From an uncultured Paenibacillaceae bacterium (GTDB lineage Bacteria; Bacillota; Bacilli; Paenibacillales; CALAME01), in assembly GCA_937983035.1 (NCBI GenBank), contig CALKAN010000353.1, positions 1 to 6,439 of the forward strand: a stretch of DNA of 6,439 bases, given 5' to 3'. A program made the translations under genes and the position numbers. The notes under the pieces were generated by a model. That model saw only the letters and a list, made by a program, of their open reading frames with translations, did no database searches and was not told the DNA's origin. The first letter of the stretch is position 1. Every line of letters begins with the position of its first letter. This document shows positions 1 through 5,551 of the stretch, piece by piece.

Positions 1-967
1 AGCAGATTTCGGGTTGCCTTTTCCGCCCGGCATGCTCGGGAACAATGCGATGCCGAATTTGTCCCCTTCTTCGTTATTGATTCTCACTCTGCCGTCTACC
101 GTAGCAGTCGTGATGTGCATGGCAGCTTTGCCTTGGATGAAGTAGTCTTGCGCTTGGACGGAGTCCATGTTATTGGCGTCCTCATTGAATGCGCCGAGCT
201 TGCTCAATTCATCGATCACAGCTACCGCTTTAACGAATGGCTCGTCCGTGAAAGAGGCCTCGCCTTCCATAATTTTGTACAAGAAATCATCTCCGCCAAA
301 ACGCTGCGCCAATGTTGAAATATAAGAAGATTGCAGCGGCCATCTTTCTTTGTTTCCTAATGAAATCGGCGTAATGCCGGCTTCTTTCAATTTCTTAATG
401 GCGTCAATCCATTCTTCGTACGTCTCAGGGAACTGGTCATATCCAACTTGCGCAAACATTTCTTTGTTGTAATAAATAATGTCTGTGAAGTTTTGCTTCG
501 TAGGCACGGCATACTGATTGCCGTCCGGATTAAATCCAGCCAGAGCGCCTTCACGGACCAAACCGTTCCAATTTTCCATGTAATCGTTCAAAGGCATGAG
601 CAAATCACCGCTGACGAGCGGATCGAGGTCCGCACCAGGCCAAACGACGTTAATATCGGCTAAATTGTTTCCAGTAGCCTGCGTGAACAATTTTGTTTTA
701 TATTGTTCTGCGGCAACTTCGTCTTCCTCGATCTTAATATGAGGAAATTTTTCTTGGAACGATTCAATGCGAGCATTGTAAATATCGTTGTCCGGGTTCG
801 GAGAAGTCCAAGGATGCATCATCGTAAGCGTAATCGTTTCTTGCTTTCCTGTTCCTTGATCTCCGCTGTCATTGCCTTGTTGTCCTTCATCTGCAGCTTG
901 TCCGCATGCAGCCAGGAAGATAAGCCATCCCCGCTGCAAGCAAGGACTTCAATGTTTTCTTTTGCAT
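1..967 (-). pseudogene. Sugar ABC transporter substrate-binding lipoprotein (family 1), frameshifted in the signal peptide and cut by the window edge
   Basis: This encodes the extracellular sugar receptor of a CUT1-type ABC importer, a lipoprotein on the outer face of the membrane. ATG 967 follows AGAGGGG (973-979) with 5 bp spacing and opens a basic start (MQKKTLKSLLAAGMA). Frame then hits TGA at 887-889 after only 26 codons. Skipping one base at 922 or 923 restores IFLAAC, a perfect lipobox with Cys at residue 21, followed by an Asp/Gly/Gln-rich linker and an uninterrupted 307-codon reading frame to base 1. That part has typical family 1 features: TLTMMHPWTSPNP, FQEKFPHIKIE, ADINVVWPGAD, YAVPTKQNFTDIIYYNKEMF, ETYEEWIDAIKKLKEAGITP and FIQGKAAMHI. 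About 320 of a usual 420-450 residues are present. A TTG at 939 is in the downstream frame but lacks a Shine-Dalgarno site and a proper n-region. The break may be a real mutation or a sequencing error. The ligand is unknown; the GH130 neighbour suggests a mannoside. Confidence 0.88.
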
Positions 968-1004
968 GTTTACCCCTCTTTCTTATAATGATTGCCTAGA
1001 TTTA

Positions 1005-1050
1005 TTAATCCCGCATCTCACGCATAGTATGCATGAGTGAATAGGATTAA
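1005..1050 (-). promoter_or_regulatory. Nested stem-loop at the 5' end of the binding-protein mRNA
   Basis: An inner hairpin has arms at 1029-1037 and 1017-1025 (CUCAUGCAU / AUGCGUGAG in the minus-strand RNA), 9 bp with a 3-nt loop and one U-G wobble. It is enclosed by a second perfect 7-bp stem, TTAATCC (1044-1050) with GGATTAA (1005-1011). Both stems share nearly the same centre (about 1027). The wobble becomes a C/A mismatch on the opposite strand, so the fold favours the binding-protein transcript. The predicted transcription start is near 1048, so the structure would sit at the very 5' end of the mRNA, about 26 nt ahead of the ribosome site. No U-run follows, so it is not a terminator. 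It may stabilise the mRNA, as 5' stem-loops do in Bacillus, or be a protein-binding palindrome. Confidence 0.6.
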
Positions 1051-1054
1051 ATTC

Positions 1055-1109
1055 ATTATAAAACGTTATCATTCAGCGCCATATCCAATATTTTTAAAAA
1101 ACATCCAAT
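1055..1109 (-). promoter_or_regulatory. Promoter of the sugar-binding protein gene with direct-repeat half-sites
   Basis: On the minus strand there is a perfect TATAAT -10 box (1055-1060) in the context TTTATAATGA. No -35 hexamer is recognisable at 16-18 bp. Instead two direct repeats, ATTGGATGT (1101-1109) and ATTGGATAT (1081-1089), lie 20 bp apart, and the nearer one ends 20 bp before the -10. The same layout occurs upstream of the GH130 gene. A promoter without a -35 but with half-sites two helical turns apart beside it is typical of activator-dependent promoters, for example of AraC-family regulators. The identity of the regulator is inference. Confidence 0.6.
1058..1071 (-). promoter_or_regulatory. 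Possible cre / LacI-family operator
   Basis: The minus strand reads TGATAACGTTTTAT, matching 12 of 14 positions of the Bacillus catabolite-responsive element consensus TGWAARCGYTWNCW, with the central CG intact. It overlaps the -10 box, a position where CcpA binding would repress. Sugar-uptake genes are commonly under CcpA control. Two mismatches and AT-rich surroundings make this only a candidate. Confidence 0.35.
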
Positions 1110-1126
1110 TTTTTTAAATAAGTTGT

Positions 1127-2146
1127 TTAAACGCCTTCTTTTAATACATAATCTGTCAGTTCTTGCAATGGAACCGTCGCCAGTGCAATCGCAGTGTCTG
1201 TTACGCCGTAATAAATGTACAAGAGGCCGTCCTTTACAACAGTGCCTGTCGGAAAGATCACGTTCGGAACTTGATAGCCGAATTTTTCATAATAAGGTTC
1301 AGGTTCCATAATATAATGACTTGTCTTTGCGATCACTTTTTCTGGATTTTCCAGATCGAGCATCATCGCTCCGACTCGGTACACTGAATTCTCGTCCACG
1401 CCATGATAGAGCATCAGCCAGCCTTTGTCGGTTTTAATGGGCGGTGCTGCGCTGCCAATTTTTTTCTGTTCCCATGCTTCTTTGCCGGGCTTGACGAGCA
1501 ATTTCGGCTCATCCCAATGGATCAGATCATCAGAGTACGTAATCCAGATCGCGGGAACTTCGGTGCCGTATTTTTCTCCGATATATTCTTCCGGACGGCG
1601 AAGCAGCACATATTTGCCGTTGATTTTTTCAGGGAACAAAACGTTGTTGCGGTCATTAATTTCAAGCGGAGTTGTTAACGCTAAATGCTCCCAATGCATT
1701 AAATCTTTCGAAGTTAAAATGCCGGATCTCGTTCTCCAGTGCACTTCTTCTTCGCCCCAGCCGTCTGGATATTCCGGATATGACCGCTCCGGCAATCCTG
1801 TCCCTGTCGGATAATAATTCATCGCGCAAGGTCTGAGCGCATACGTCATGTAAAACGTATCTTCGATCTTTACAATTCTCGGATCTTGCACGCTGCCGTA
1901 AGGAAATCCAAGCTGATCCGGCGTCACGATCGGCTCATCTTTCACAGGCGTAAAGTGTACGCCGTCTTCGCTTTTCAGCAAGCCTAAAAAGTTTTTGCAA
2001 GGGGTTAAACTTCCGGCCGTTCGTTCAATCATGTAAAAAATGCCGTCATCAAGGATGACTGCCGGATTAAACACAGTTGCTTTGCGCCATTCAAACATGC
2101 CGGGCACAACAATTGGATTGTTCGGATGCCTTTGAATATTCAGCAT
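1127..2146 (-). CDS. GH130 family beta-mannoside phosphorylase
   Basis: This is a 339-residue cytoplasmic enzyme without a signal peptide, the usual size for GH130, a five-bladed beta-propeller family that phosphorolyses beta-mannosides to mannose 1-phosphate. Visible features are the N-terminal HPNNPIV and FNPAVI segments, SVQDPRI with the likely general acid Asp88, WRTRSGIL (138-144), LLRRPEEY (181-188), GSAAPPI and LYHGVD (His248). The retained Arg and His residues fit the phosphate-binding phosphorylase branches rather than the hydrolase-like ones. The exact substrate (beta-1,2-mannobiose or -oligomannan, Man-GlcNAc, Man-Glc) cannot be told from this view. The start at 2146 is chosen because AGGAGG (2153-2158) lies 6 bp upstream; the in-frame ATG at 2161 overlaps that site. 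The binding-protein gene begins 159 bp downstream with its own promoter and no clear terminator between, so partial read-through is possible. Confidence 0.93.
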   Translation of the reverse strand: MLNIQRHPNNPIVVPGMFEWRKATVFNPAVILDDGIFYMIERTAGSLTPCKNFLGLLKSEDGVHFTPVKDEPIVTPDQLGFPYGSVQDPRIVKIEDTFYMTYALRPCAMNYYPTGTGLPERSYPEYPDGWGEEEVHWRTRSGILTSKDLMHWEHLALTTPLEINDRNNVLFPEKINGKYVLLRRPEEYIGEKYGTEVPAIWITYSDDLIHWDEPKLLVKPGKEAWEQKKIGSAAPPIKTDKGWLMLYHGVDENSVYRVGAMMLDLENPEKVIAKTSHYIMEPEPYYEKFGYQVPNVIFPTGTVVKDGLLYIYYGVTDTAIALATVPLQELTDYVLKEGV

Positions 2147-2186
2147 AGTGACCCTCCTCATTTATTTATTTACATCATTAAATATC

Positions 2187-2239
2187 ATTATAAATTTATG
2201 GCCGCTTTGTTAATATCCCACAAAATCAAGAAAACATCT
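2187..2239 (-). promoter_or_regulatory. GH130 promoter with half-sites matching the binding-protein promoter
   Basis: The minus strand has TATAAT (2187-2192) in the context TTTATAATGA, about 40 bp before the GH130 start codon. Upstream lie GGATAT (2213-2218), separated from the -10 by exactly 20 bp, and AGATGT followed by TTT (start of the half-site at 2234-2239), 21 bp further out. No good -35 is seen at normal spacing. Order, spacing and sequence of the elements repeat those at 1055-1109, implying a shared regulator. Confidence 0.55.
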
Positions 2240-2253
2240 GATTTATTCAAATA

Positions 2254-2279
2254 AAAAAGATGGCAAATGCCATCTTTTT
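2254..2279 (-). terminator. Rho-independent terminator of the DUF421/124-residue gene unit
   Basis: A perfect 11-bp stem, AAAAAGATGGC with GCCATCTTTTT, encloses a 4-nt loop (2265-2268). It lies 23 bp past the stop codon of the 124-residue gene and its arm runs into further T residues on the minus strand. The A-tract on the other side makes it potentially bidirectional, but no plus-strand gene uses it. It separates the upstream unit from the GH130 promoter. Confidence 0.88.
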
Positions 2280-2301
2280 ACAAACAACGGTGATGTGATT
2301 G

Positions 2302-2676
2302 TCAAGGCCGCTTTTCCTCATCCCAATAGCGCAAATATTGATAATGAGGGGTTGCAACTGTTTTCACCGTTTCTTTCCCGTCTTTATACACTTCAAATTC
2401 TTGATAAGTCTCCACAATGAAGTTCCCGCTTCTCTCCACATGAACCAAGTGCCATTCTAAAAAAACATCGTATCGAGATAAATTTTCGCCGCTTTCCGAA
2501 TCACCAAAGTCACTGACCGGCGCATCGGTTCGTTCCGTGGTATACGCTGGTTTCACTGATCGGTGATGCAACAACCGCTCGGTCACATCCATCAAAAAAT
2601 AAGCAAAAAGAAAAAGATTGATTGCAGCGATGATGCCGATGGCCGCCGTCCATGCGTTTCGATTGACATGCTTCAT
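2302..2676 (-). CDS. Small single-pass membrane protein of unknown function
   Basis: I do not recognise this 124-residue protein. Residues 1-8 are polar and basic, residues 9-29 form one hydrophobic segment (AIGIIAAINLFLFAYFLM), and the rest (30-124) is hydrophilic, with an acidic Ser/Gly/Asp stretch around 51-66 and an aromatic-rich, beta-prone part (YDVFLEWHLVHVERSGNF; HYQYLRYW) at the C-terminus. The topology suggests a membrane anchor with a soluble domain, probably outside by the charge pattern, though the flanking charges are not decisive. The start is supported by AGGGGG (2685-2690) 8 bp upstream, with a GGACGTCC palindrome between them. It begins 69 bp after the DUF421 gene with no terminator in the gap and is followed by one, so the two are probably co-transcribed. 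Confidence 0.8.
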   Translation of the reverse strand: MKHVNRNAWTAAIGIIAAINLFLFAYFLMDVTERLLHHRSVKPAYTTERTDAPVSDFGDSESGENLSRYDVFLEWHLVHVERSGNFIVETYQEFEVYKDGKETVKTVATPHYQYLRYWDEEKRP

Positions 2677-2745
2677 GCGGACGTCCCCCTAACCTGTCCA
2701 TTTCTATACTCATATGAGACAAGTCAGGAAGTTATTCTTCCGCAT

Positions 2746-3603
2746 TCATCTCGTAAGCAGCGGCTTAATTTCTTTGATCGTTTGATCCAGTTTTTCAGCG
2801 CACTTTGCATACATCGCTTTCGCTTCTTTATTTTTCGTCGACAAGCTGAACAGTTCCAGATCCGCTTCACATTTTTTCAGCAAAGCTAAGAGCGCTGCTT
2901 TCGTCTGCGGCTCAGGCAGTTCGATTTTATCATCGTATAAGTCAACATACAGCTGACCGTAGGAATCCACTTGTCCCAAAAAGACATTCTCCAACGCAAC
3001 GCCAAGCTTTTCTAATTCGGTTTTCAGCCATCCCCGGTTTAGTCCCAGTTCGGCAAGCGGTTCATCCATGATGTTCCCGTCCATAATGACAGCTTGGGGA
3101 GGTTTCTCAGGCGCGACTTTCAAACCTAAATGGCTCGGCGTAATCGGCTGATATTCCTTTTTGAGCATCACGTTTACTTCACCGTTTGGTTCCATAACGG
3201 CAAATTCGACATCGGCCGCACGAAACACATCTTTATTGCGCAGCCTTTCCAGCAGCTCATCGATCGTTAAATGTTCTTTCTTCAAGTTGTCTTCCAATAT
3301 TTTGCCGTCTTTAATCAGCACCCTTCCTTTGCCGTCCACGATGTCTCGCACTTTTTTGCTTTTCAGCGCCAACGCTTCAATTATATAAGTGCTTATTCCC
3401 CAAACGAACAAAGAAACGATGCCCAAATACCATTTCTCGCCGATTTCCAAAGAGATGTGAGCAGCAAGATTTCCGATCGTAATTCCGACGATATATTCAA
3501 ACAGTGACAATTGAGTGATTTGCCTTTTCCCTAACACTTTCGTCATCACAAATAATGCAAGAATCGCCATCAGCGATCGCAAAGTCACTTCGATCCATGC
3601 CAT
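2746..3603 (-). CDS. DUF421 (YetF-like) membrane protein with C-terminal DUF1657-like segment
   Basis: This 285-residue protein has hydrophobic segments at about 8-23, 34-52 and 59-78, with the family signature LGKRQITQLSLFEYIVGITI (24-43). A cytoplasmic alpha/beta domain follows (about 90-225), containing GRVLIKDGKI, LTIDELLERLR, VEFAVMEPNGEVNVML and PQAVIMDGNI. Residues about 234-285 (KAALLALLKKCEADLELFSL, then KEAKAMYAKCAEKLDQTIKE) look like a DUF1657 helical unit, a domain usually encoded as a separate small protein; plain YetF proteins end near 230 residues. DUF421 and DUF1657 genes occur together in spoVA-type mobile operons affecting spore properties, so a spore membrane role is plausible but inferred. 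AGGGAGGAG lies about 8 bp before ATG. I found no convincing sigma-A promoter in the 165-bp gap upstream. Confidence 0.9.
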   Translation of the reverse strand: MAWIEVTLRSLMAILALFVMTKVLGKRQITQLSLFEYIVGITIGNLAAHISLEIGEKWYLGIVSLFVWGISTYIIEALALKSKKVRDIVDGKGRVLIKDGKILEDNLKKEHLTIDELLERLRNKDVFRAADVEFAVMEPNGEVNVMLKKEYQPITPSHLGLKVAPEKPPQAVIMDGNIMDEPLAELGLNRGWLKTELEKLGVALENVFLGQVDSYGQLYVDLYDDKIELPEPQTKAALLALLKKCEADLELFSLSTKNKEAKAMYAKCAEKLDQTIKEIKPLLTR

Positions 3604-3639
3604 GTAAAAAGCTCCTCCCTTTCTCCATCAATCATCCTC

Positions 3640-3664
3640 TGTGTAAAGTTGTCCATTTTACGCA
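3640..3664. repeat. Inverted repeat upstream of the DUF421 gene
   Basis: Arms TGTGTAAA (3640-3647) and TTTACGCA (3657-3664) are inverted with one mismatch around a 9-bp centre, about 40 bp before the DUF421 start codon. The spacing fits an operator for a dimeric regulator. The rest of the 3604-3768 gap holds three copies of ACATG (from 3718, 3727 and 3738) that can pair in two alternative small hairpins, but no terminator with a T-run for the exporter gene. Confidence 0.35.
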
Positions 3665-3768
3665 GAAATTATGACTGAGAGCGGAAGAAACTGATGAATC
3701 AAATGACAGATGATGCAACATGTCTTACATGCAGCCAACATGTGTCTGATCAATCAATGCGCATGCCG

Positions 3769-5166
3769 CTAAGCGGATAAGTCCGAATTTGACTGCACGT
3801 TTTGTCGTTGAAATCGAATGGATGCGAGATAAACGATCGCAGCGCAGAAAACAGCGCAAACGCCAAACAGCCATTTCATTCTCATGTCGAGAGCAGCAGA
3901 GTGAACCGTATCCGGCCCTAAATAACCGACGAATAGCGCTGCCAATCCAATCCCGGCAATCATGCCGAGATATCGAATCAGCGCCAGCATGCTGCTCGCA
4001 AGACTCAACTTGGCCGAAGGAGCCGCACTCATGATGTCCGCATTGTTGGTCGCTTGGAACAAACCCATGCCTGCCCCGAAAAAAATAAGATGCAGCGCAA
4101 TGGCCGCAGGATGAATCGCTCCGGCAAAAACGATAAACAAAGCAGAAATGCTGCAAAGCGCTGCTCCAAGCATAACCGGCATTTTCGCGCTGTAACGATC
4201 CCTGTACCAGCCGGCCAACGGCGCAGACAGCCCCATCGCAATCGGTTGCAGCGCCAGAAATATGCCCACCGCGCCGGGATCCATCTTTAATACAGATTGC
4301 AAATAGAAAGTCCCTGGAATGAGCGATGCCATCTGAGCTAAATGAATAAAAAAGGAAGAAGCGTTTCCGACCCAAATCGTTCGATTCGCAAATAATTCCA
4401 TGTCGATGATGCCGTCATCGATTCTCCGTTCATAAATCAAAAAACAAACGAGCGCGACAAGCCCAAACAGCCCCATTCCTGCCGAAAGCGAAGCCATCCC
4501 GTGCTCTTGAATGGAAACGGCCGCGTAAAGAAGCGTGGAAGCCGCTAATGCCAGCATGACAGAGCCTGCAGCATCCAGCTTGCCCGGCGCGGTTGTTTCC
4601 ATGCGGGGAAACCATTTCATTCCCATGATCACGGCTGCCAATCCGAGCGGCACATTGATCCAAAACAGAACCGGCCAGCTTGCCATGCCGAGGATCCAGC
4701 CGCCGACGGCAGGGCCGGACAAGGTGCCGAGCGAAATAATGATCGCATTGATCCCAAGCGCTTTTCCGCGTTCGCGATCCGGAAATACTTGCCTGACCAT
4801 CGCTTGACTGTTTGCCATGATCATCGCTGCTCCCAATCCTTGCGCGCAGCGAAAAACAATTAACGAGGCAAAACTGGTGCTGAGCGCAATCAGCAAAGAA
4901 CCGAACGTGAATACAAAAAAACCGAGCGTATATATTTTATTTCTGCCCCATTTATCTGAAAGCTTGCCTAAGATCGGCAGCAGAGCAACGAGCGTCAACA
5001 AATAACAAGTGACGACCCATTGCATGACGGACAAATTCACTCCGAACTCCTCTGCCATCGTCGGCAAAGCTACGTTCACAATTCCTACATCCAGCGTAGA
5101 AATGAAAGTTCCCATGTTGACGACCCATAAAATAAGCCAACGTTTTGGATGAAGCTTTTCCTCCAT
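3769..5166 (-). CDS. MFS multidrug exporter, DHA2 (14-TM, EmrB/QacA) family
   Basis: This is a 465-residue proton-driven exporter in the cytoplasmic membrane, close to the usual DHA2 length. Family motifs are in order: motif D1 LDVGIVNVALPT (25-36), motif A GKLSDKWGR (67-75) in the loop after TM2, motif B RCAQGLGAA (106-114), and the antiporter motif C GPAVGGW (151-157) in TM5. About fourteen hydrophobic segments follow through to the polar tail QRQNVQSNSDLSA. The start at 5166 is chosen because AGAAGG lies 8 bp upstream; a GTG at 5175 overlaps that site. It appears to be a single-gene unit, with its own promoter and a terminator between it and the previous gene. No TetR- or MarR-type regulator is adjacent. 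The substrate cannot be predicted. Confidence 0.93.
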   Translation of the reverse strand: MEEKLHPKRWLILWVVNMGTFISTLDVGIVNVALPTMAEEFGVNLSVMQWVVTCYLLTLVALLPILGKLSDKWGRNKIYTLGFFVFTFGSLLIALSTSFASLIVFRCAQGLGAAMIMANSQAMVRQVFPDRERGKALGINAIIISLGTLSGPAVGGWILGMASWPVLFWINVPLGLAAVIMGMKWFPRMETTAPGKLDAAGSVMLALAASTLLYAAVSIQEHGMASLSAGMGLFGLVALVCFLIYERRIDDGIIDMELFANRTIWVGNASSFFIHLAQMASLIPGTFYLQSVLKMDPGAVGIFLALQPIAMGLSAPLAGWYRDRYSAKMPVMLGAALCSISALFIVFAGAIHPAAIALHLIFFGAGMGLFQATNNADIMSAAPSAKLSLASSMLALIRYLGMIAGIGLAALFVGYLGPDTVHSAALDMRMKWLFGVCAVFCAAIVYLASIRFQRQNVQSNSDLSA

Positions 5167-5217
5167 TTGCTGCACCTTCTGTTTATTTATTTCCGCATTT
5201 TCCGCGGACTATCTTTC

Positions 5218-5246
5218 ATTATACAATTTCCCAGCATAGGTGTATA
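5218..5246 (-). promoter_or_regulatory. Sigma-A-like promoter of the MFS exporter gene
   Basis: The minus strand has TATACA (5241-5246, 4 of 6 matches to TTGACA), a 17-bp spacer and a perfect TATAAT (5218-5223). The predicted leader is about 45 nt and contains a small TCCGC/GCGGA inverted repeat (5192-5208). It lies just past the terminator of the preceding gene, as expected for an independent unit. Confidence 0.6.
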
Positions 5247-5260
5247 TTGTTTTTGCCAAT

Positions 5261-5298
5261 AAAAAACCGAACCGAAAAGCCATTCCGATTCGGTTCGG
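5261..5298 (-). terminator. Strong Rho-independent terminator after the 59-residue gene
   Basis: On the minus strand CCGAACCGAA (5289-5298) pairs perfectly with TTCGGTTCGG (5267-5276) over 10 bp around a 12-nt loop, followed directly by six T residues (5261-5266). It starts 18 bp after the stop codon of the small gene. Confidence 0.95.
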
Positions 5299-5316
5299 CA
5301 AACCGCCGCGAAGCAA

Positions 5317-5496
5317 TTAATCCTCTTCTTCCTTTGAACTGATATATTCGTTCGGAACGTCTTGACCATGAGGATTATGATTTTTAAACTGACTTAAACG
5401 ACCATTTCTCAATTCTCCGCCCTGAGACTTGCTCCGGCTTTGGCCGTTGTTGTCGCTGAGGCCGGGCCTGTTGCGGTTATAGTTATGATCTGCCAT
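5317..5496 (-). CDS. Small hydrophilic Asn-rich protein, possible spore protein
   Basis: The 59-residue product is MADHNYNRNRPGLSDNNGQS at the N-terminus, a basic middle (RSKSQGGELRNGRLSQFKNH) and an acidic end (YISSKEEED). It has no Cys, no Trp, no signal peptide and no membrane segment, and looks disordered. I do not recognise a named family. Reality as a gene is supported by AAGGAG (5514-5519 on the minus strand copy) about 10 bp before ATG, clean coding to TAA and a strong terminator 18 bp later. Size, Asn/Gln/Gly/Ser richness and a candidate sigma-G promoter are reminiscent of minor small acid-soluble spore proteins, but this is inference. Another frame over this stretch (5409-5600) is longer but starts only 2 bp from the ribosome site and gives low-complexity sequence, so it is rejected. 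Confidence 0.8.
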   Translation of the reverse strand: MADHNYNRNRPGLSDNNGQSRSKSQGGELRNGRLSQFKNHNPHGQDVPNEYISSKEEED

Positions 5497-5505
5497 GCAA
5501 GCATC

Positions 5506-5521
5506 ACTCCTTTACAGGAGT
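5506..5521 (-). promoter_or_regulatory. Hairpin covering the ribosome site of the 59-residue gene
   Basis: The minus strand reads ACTCCT, four bases (GTAA), then AGGAGT, a 6-bp inverted repeat whose 3' arm is the Shine-Dalgarno sequence. If the transcript includes the 5' arm, the site would be folded away. Whether it does depends on the start point, which is predicted within or just before this arm. Confidence 0.4.
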
Positions 5522-5551
5522 TATCATCCCAATGGCGGCCAATCTTATTCA
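5522..5551 (-). promoter_or_regulatory. Candidate sigma-G (forespore) promoter for the 59-residue gene
   Basis: The minus strand has TGAATA (5546-5551), a 17-bp spacer and GATGATA (5522-5528), close to the Bacillus sigma-G pattern TGAATA - 17/18 - CATnnTA, differing only in the first base of the -10 element. The TGA of the -35 element is the stop codon of the GH95 gene. The predicted leader would be about 20 nt. No sigma-A alternative of similar quality was seen in this gap. Confidence 0.45.

Noticed and set aside
115..999. Plus-strand open frames over the binding-protein gene
   Set aside because: They are antisense shadows of a continuous, motif-bearing minus-strand frame and lack ribosome sites.
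1090..1120. A-run/T-run hairpin after the GH130 stop as a terminator
   Set aside because: The stem would be only A-T pairs with no GC core; the stretch is better explained by the distal half-site of the downstream promoter.
2677..2745. CTCATATGAG palindrome and a possible sigma-F promoter between DUF421 and the 124-residue gene
   Set aside because: The palindrome is short and the -10 match poor, and the supposed -10 overlaps the ribosome site; co-transcription explains the layout better.
3725..4375. 216-residue open frame on the minus strand
   Set aside because: It lies inside the MFS exporter gene in another frame, is Cys/Arg/His-rich with no family likeness and no ribosome site; the exporter frame has clear motifs.
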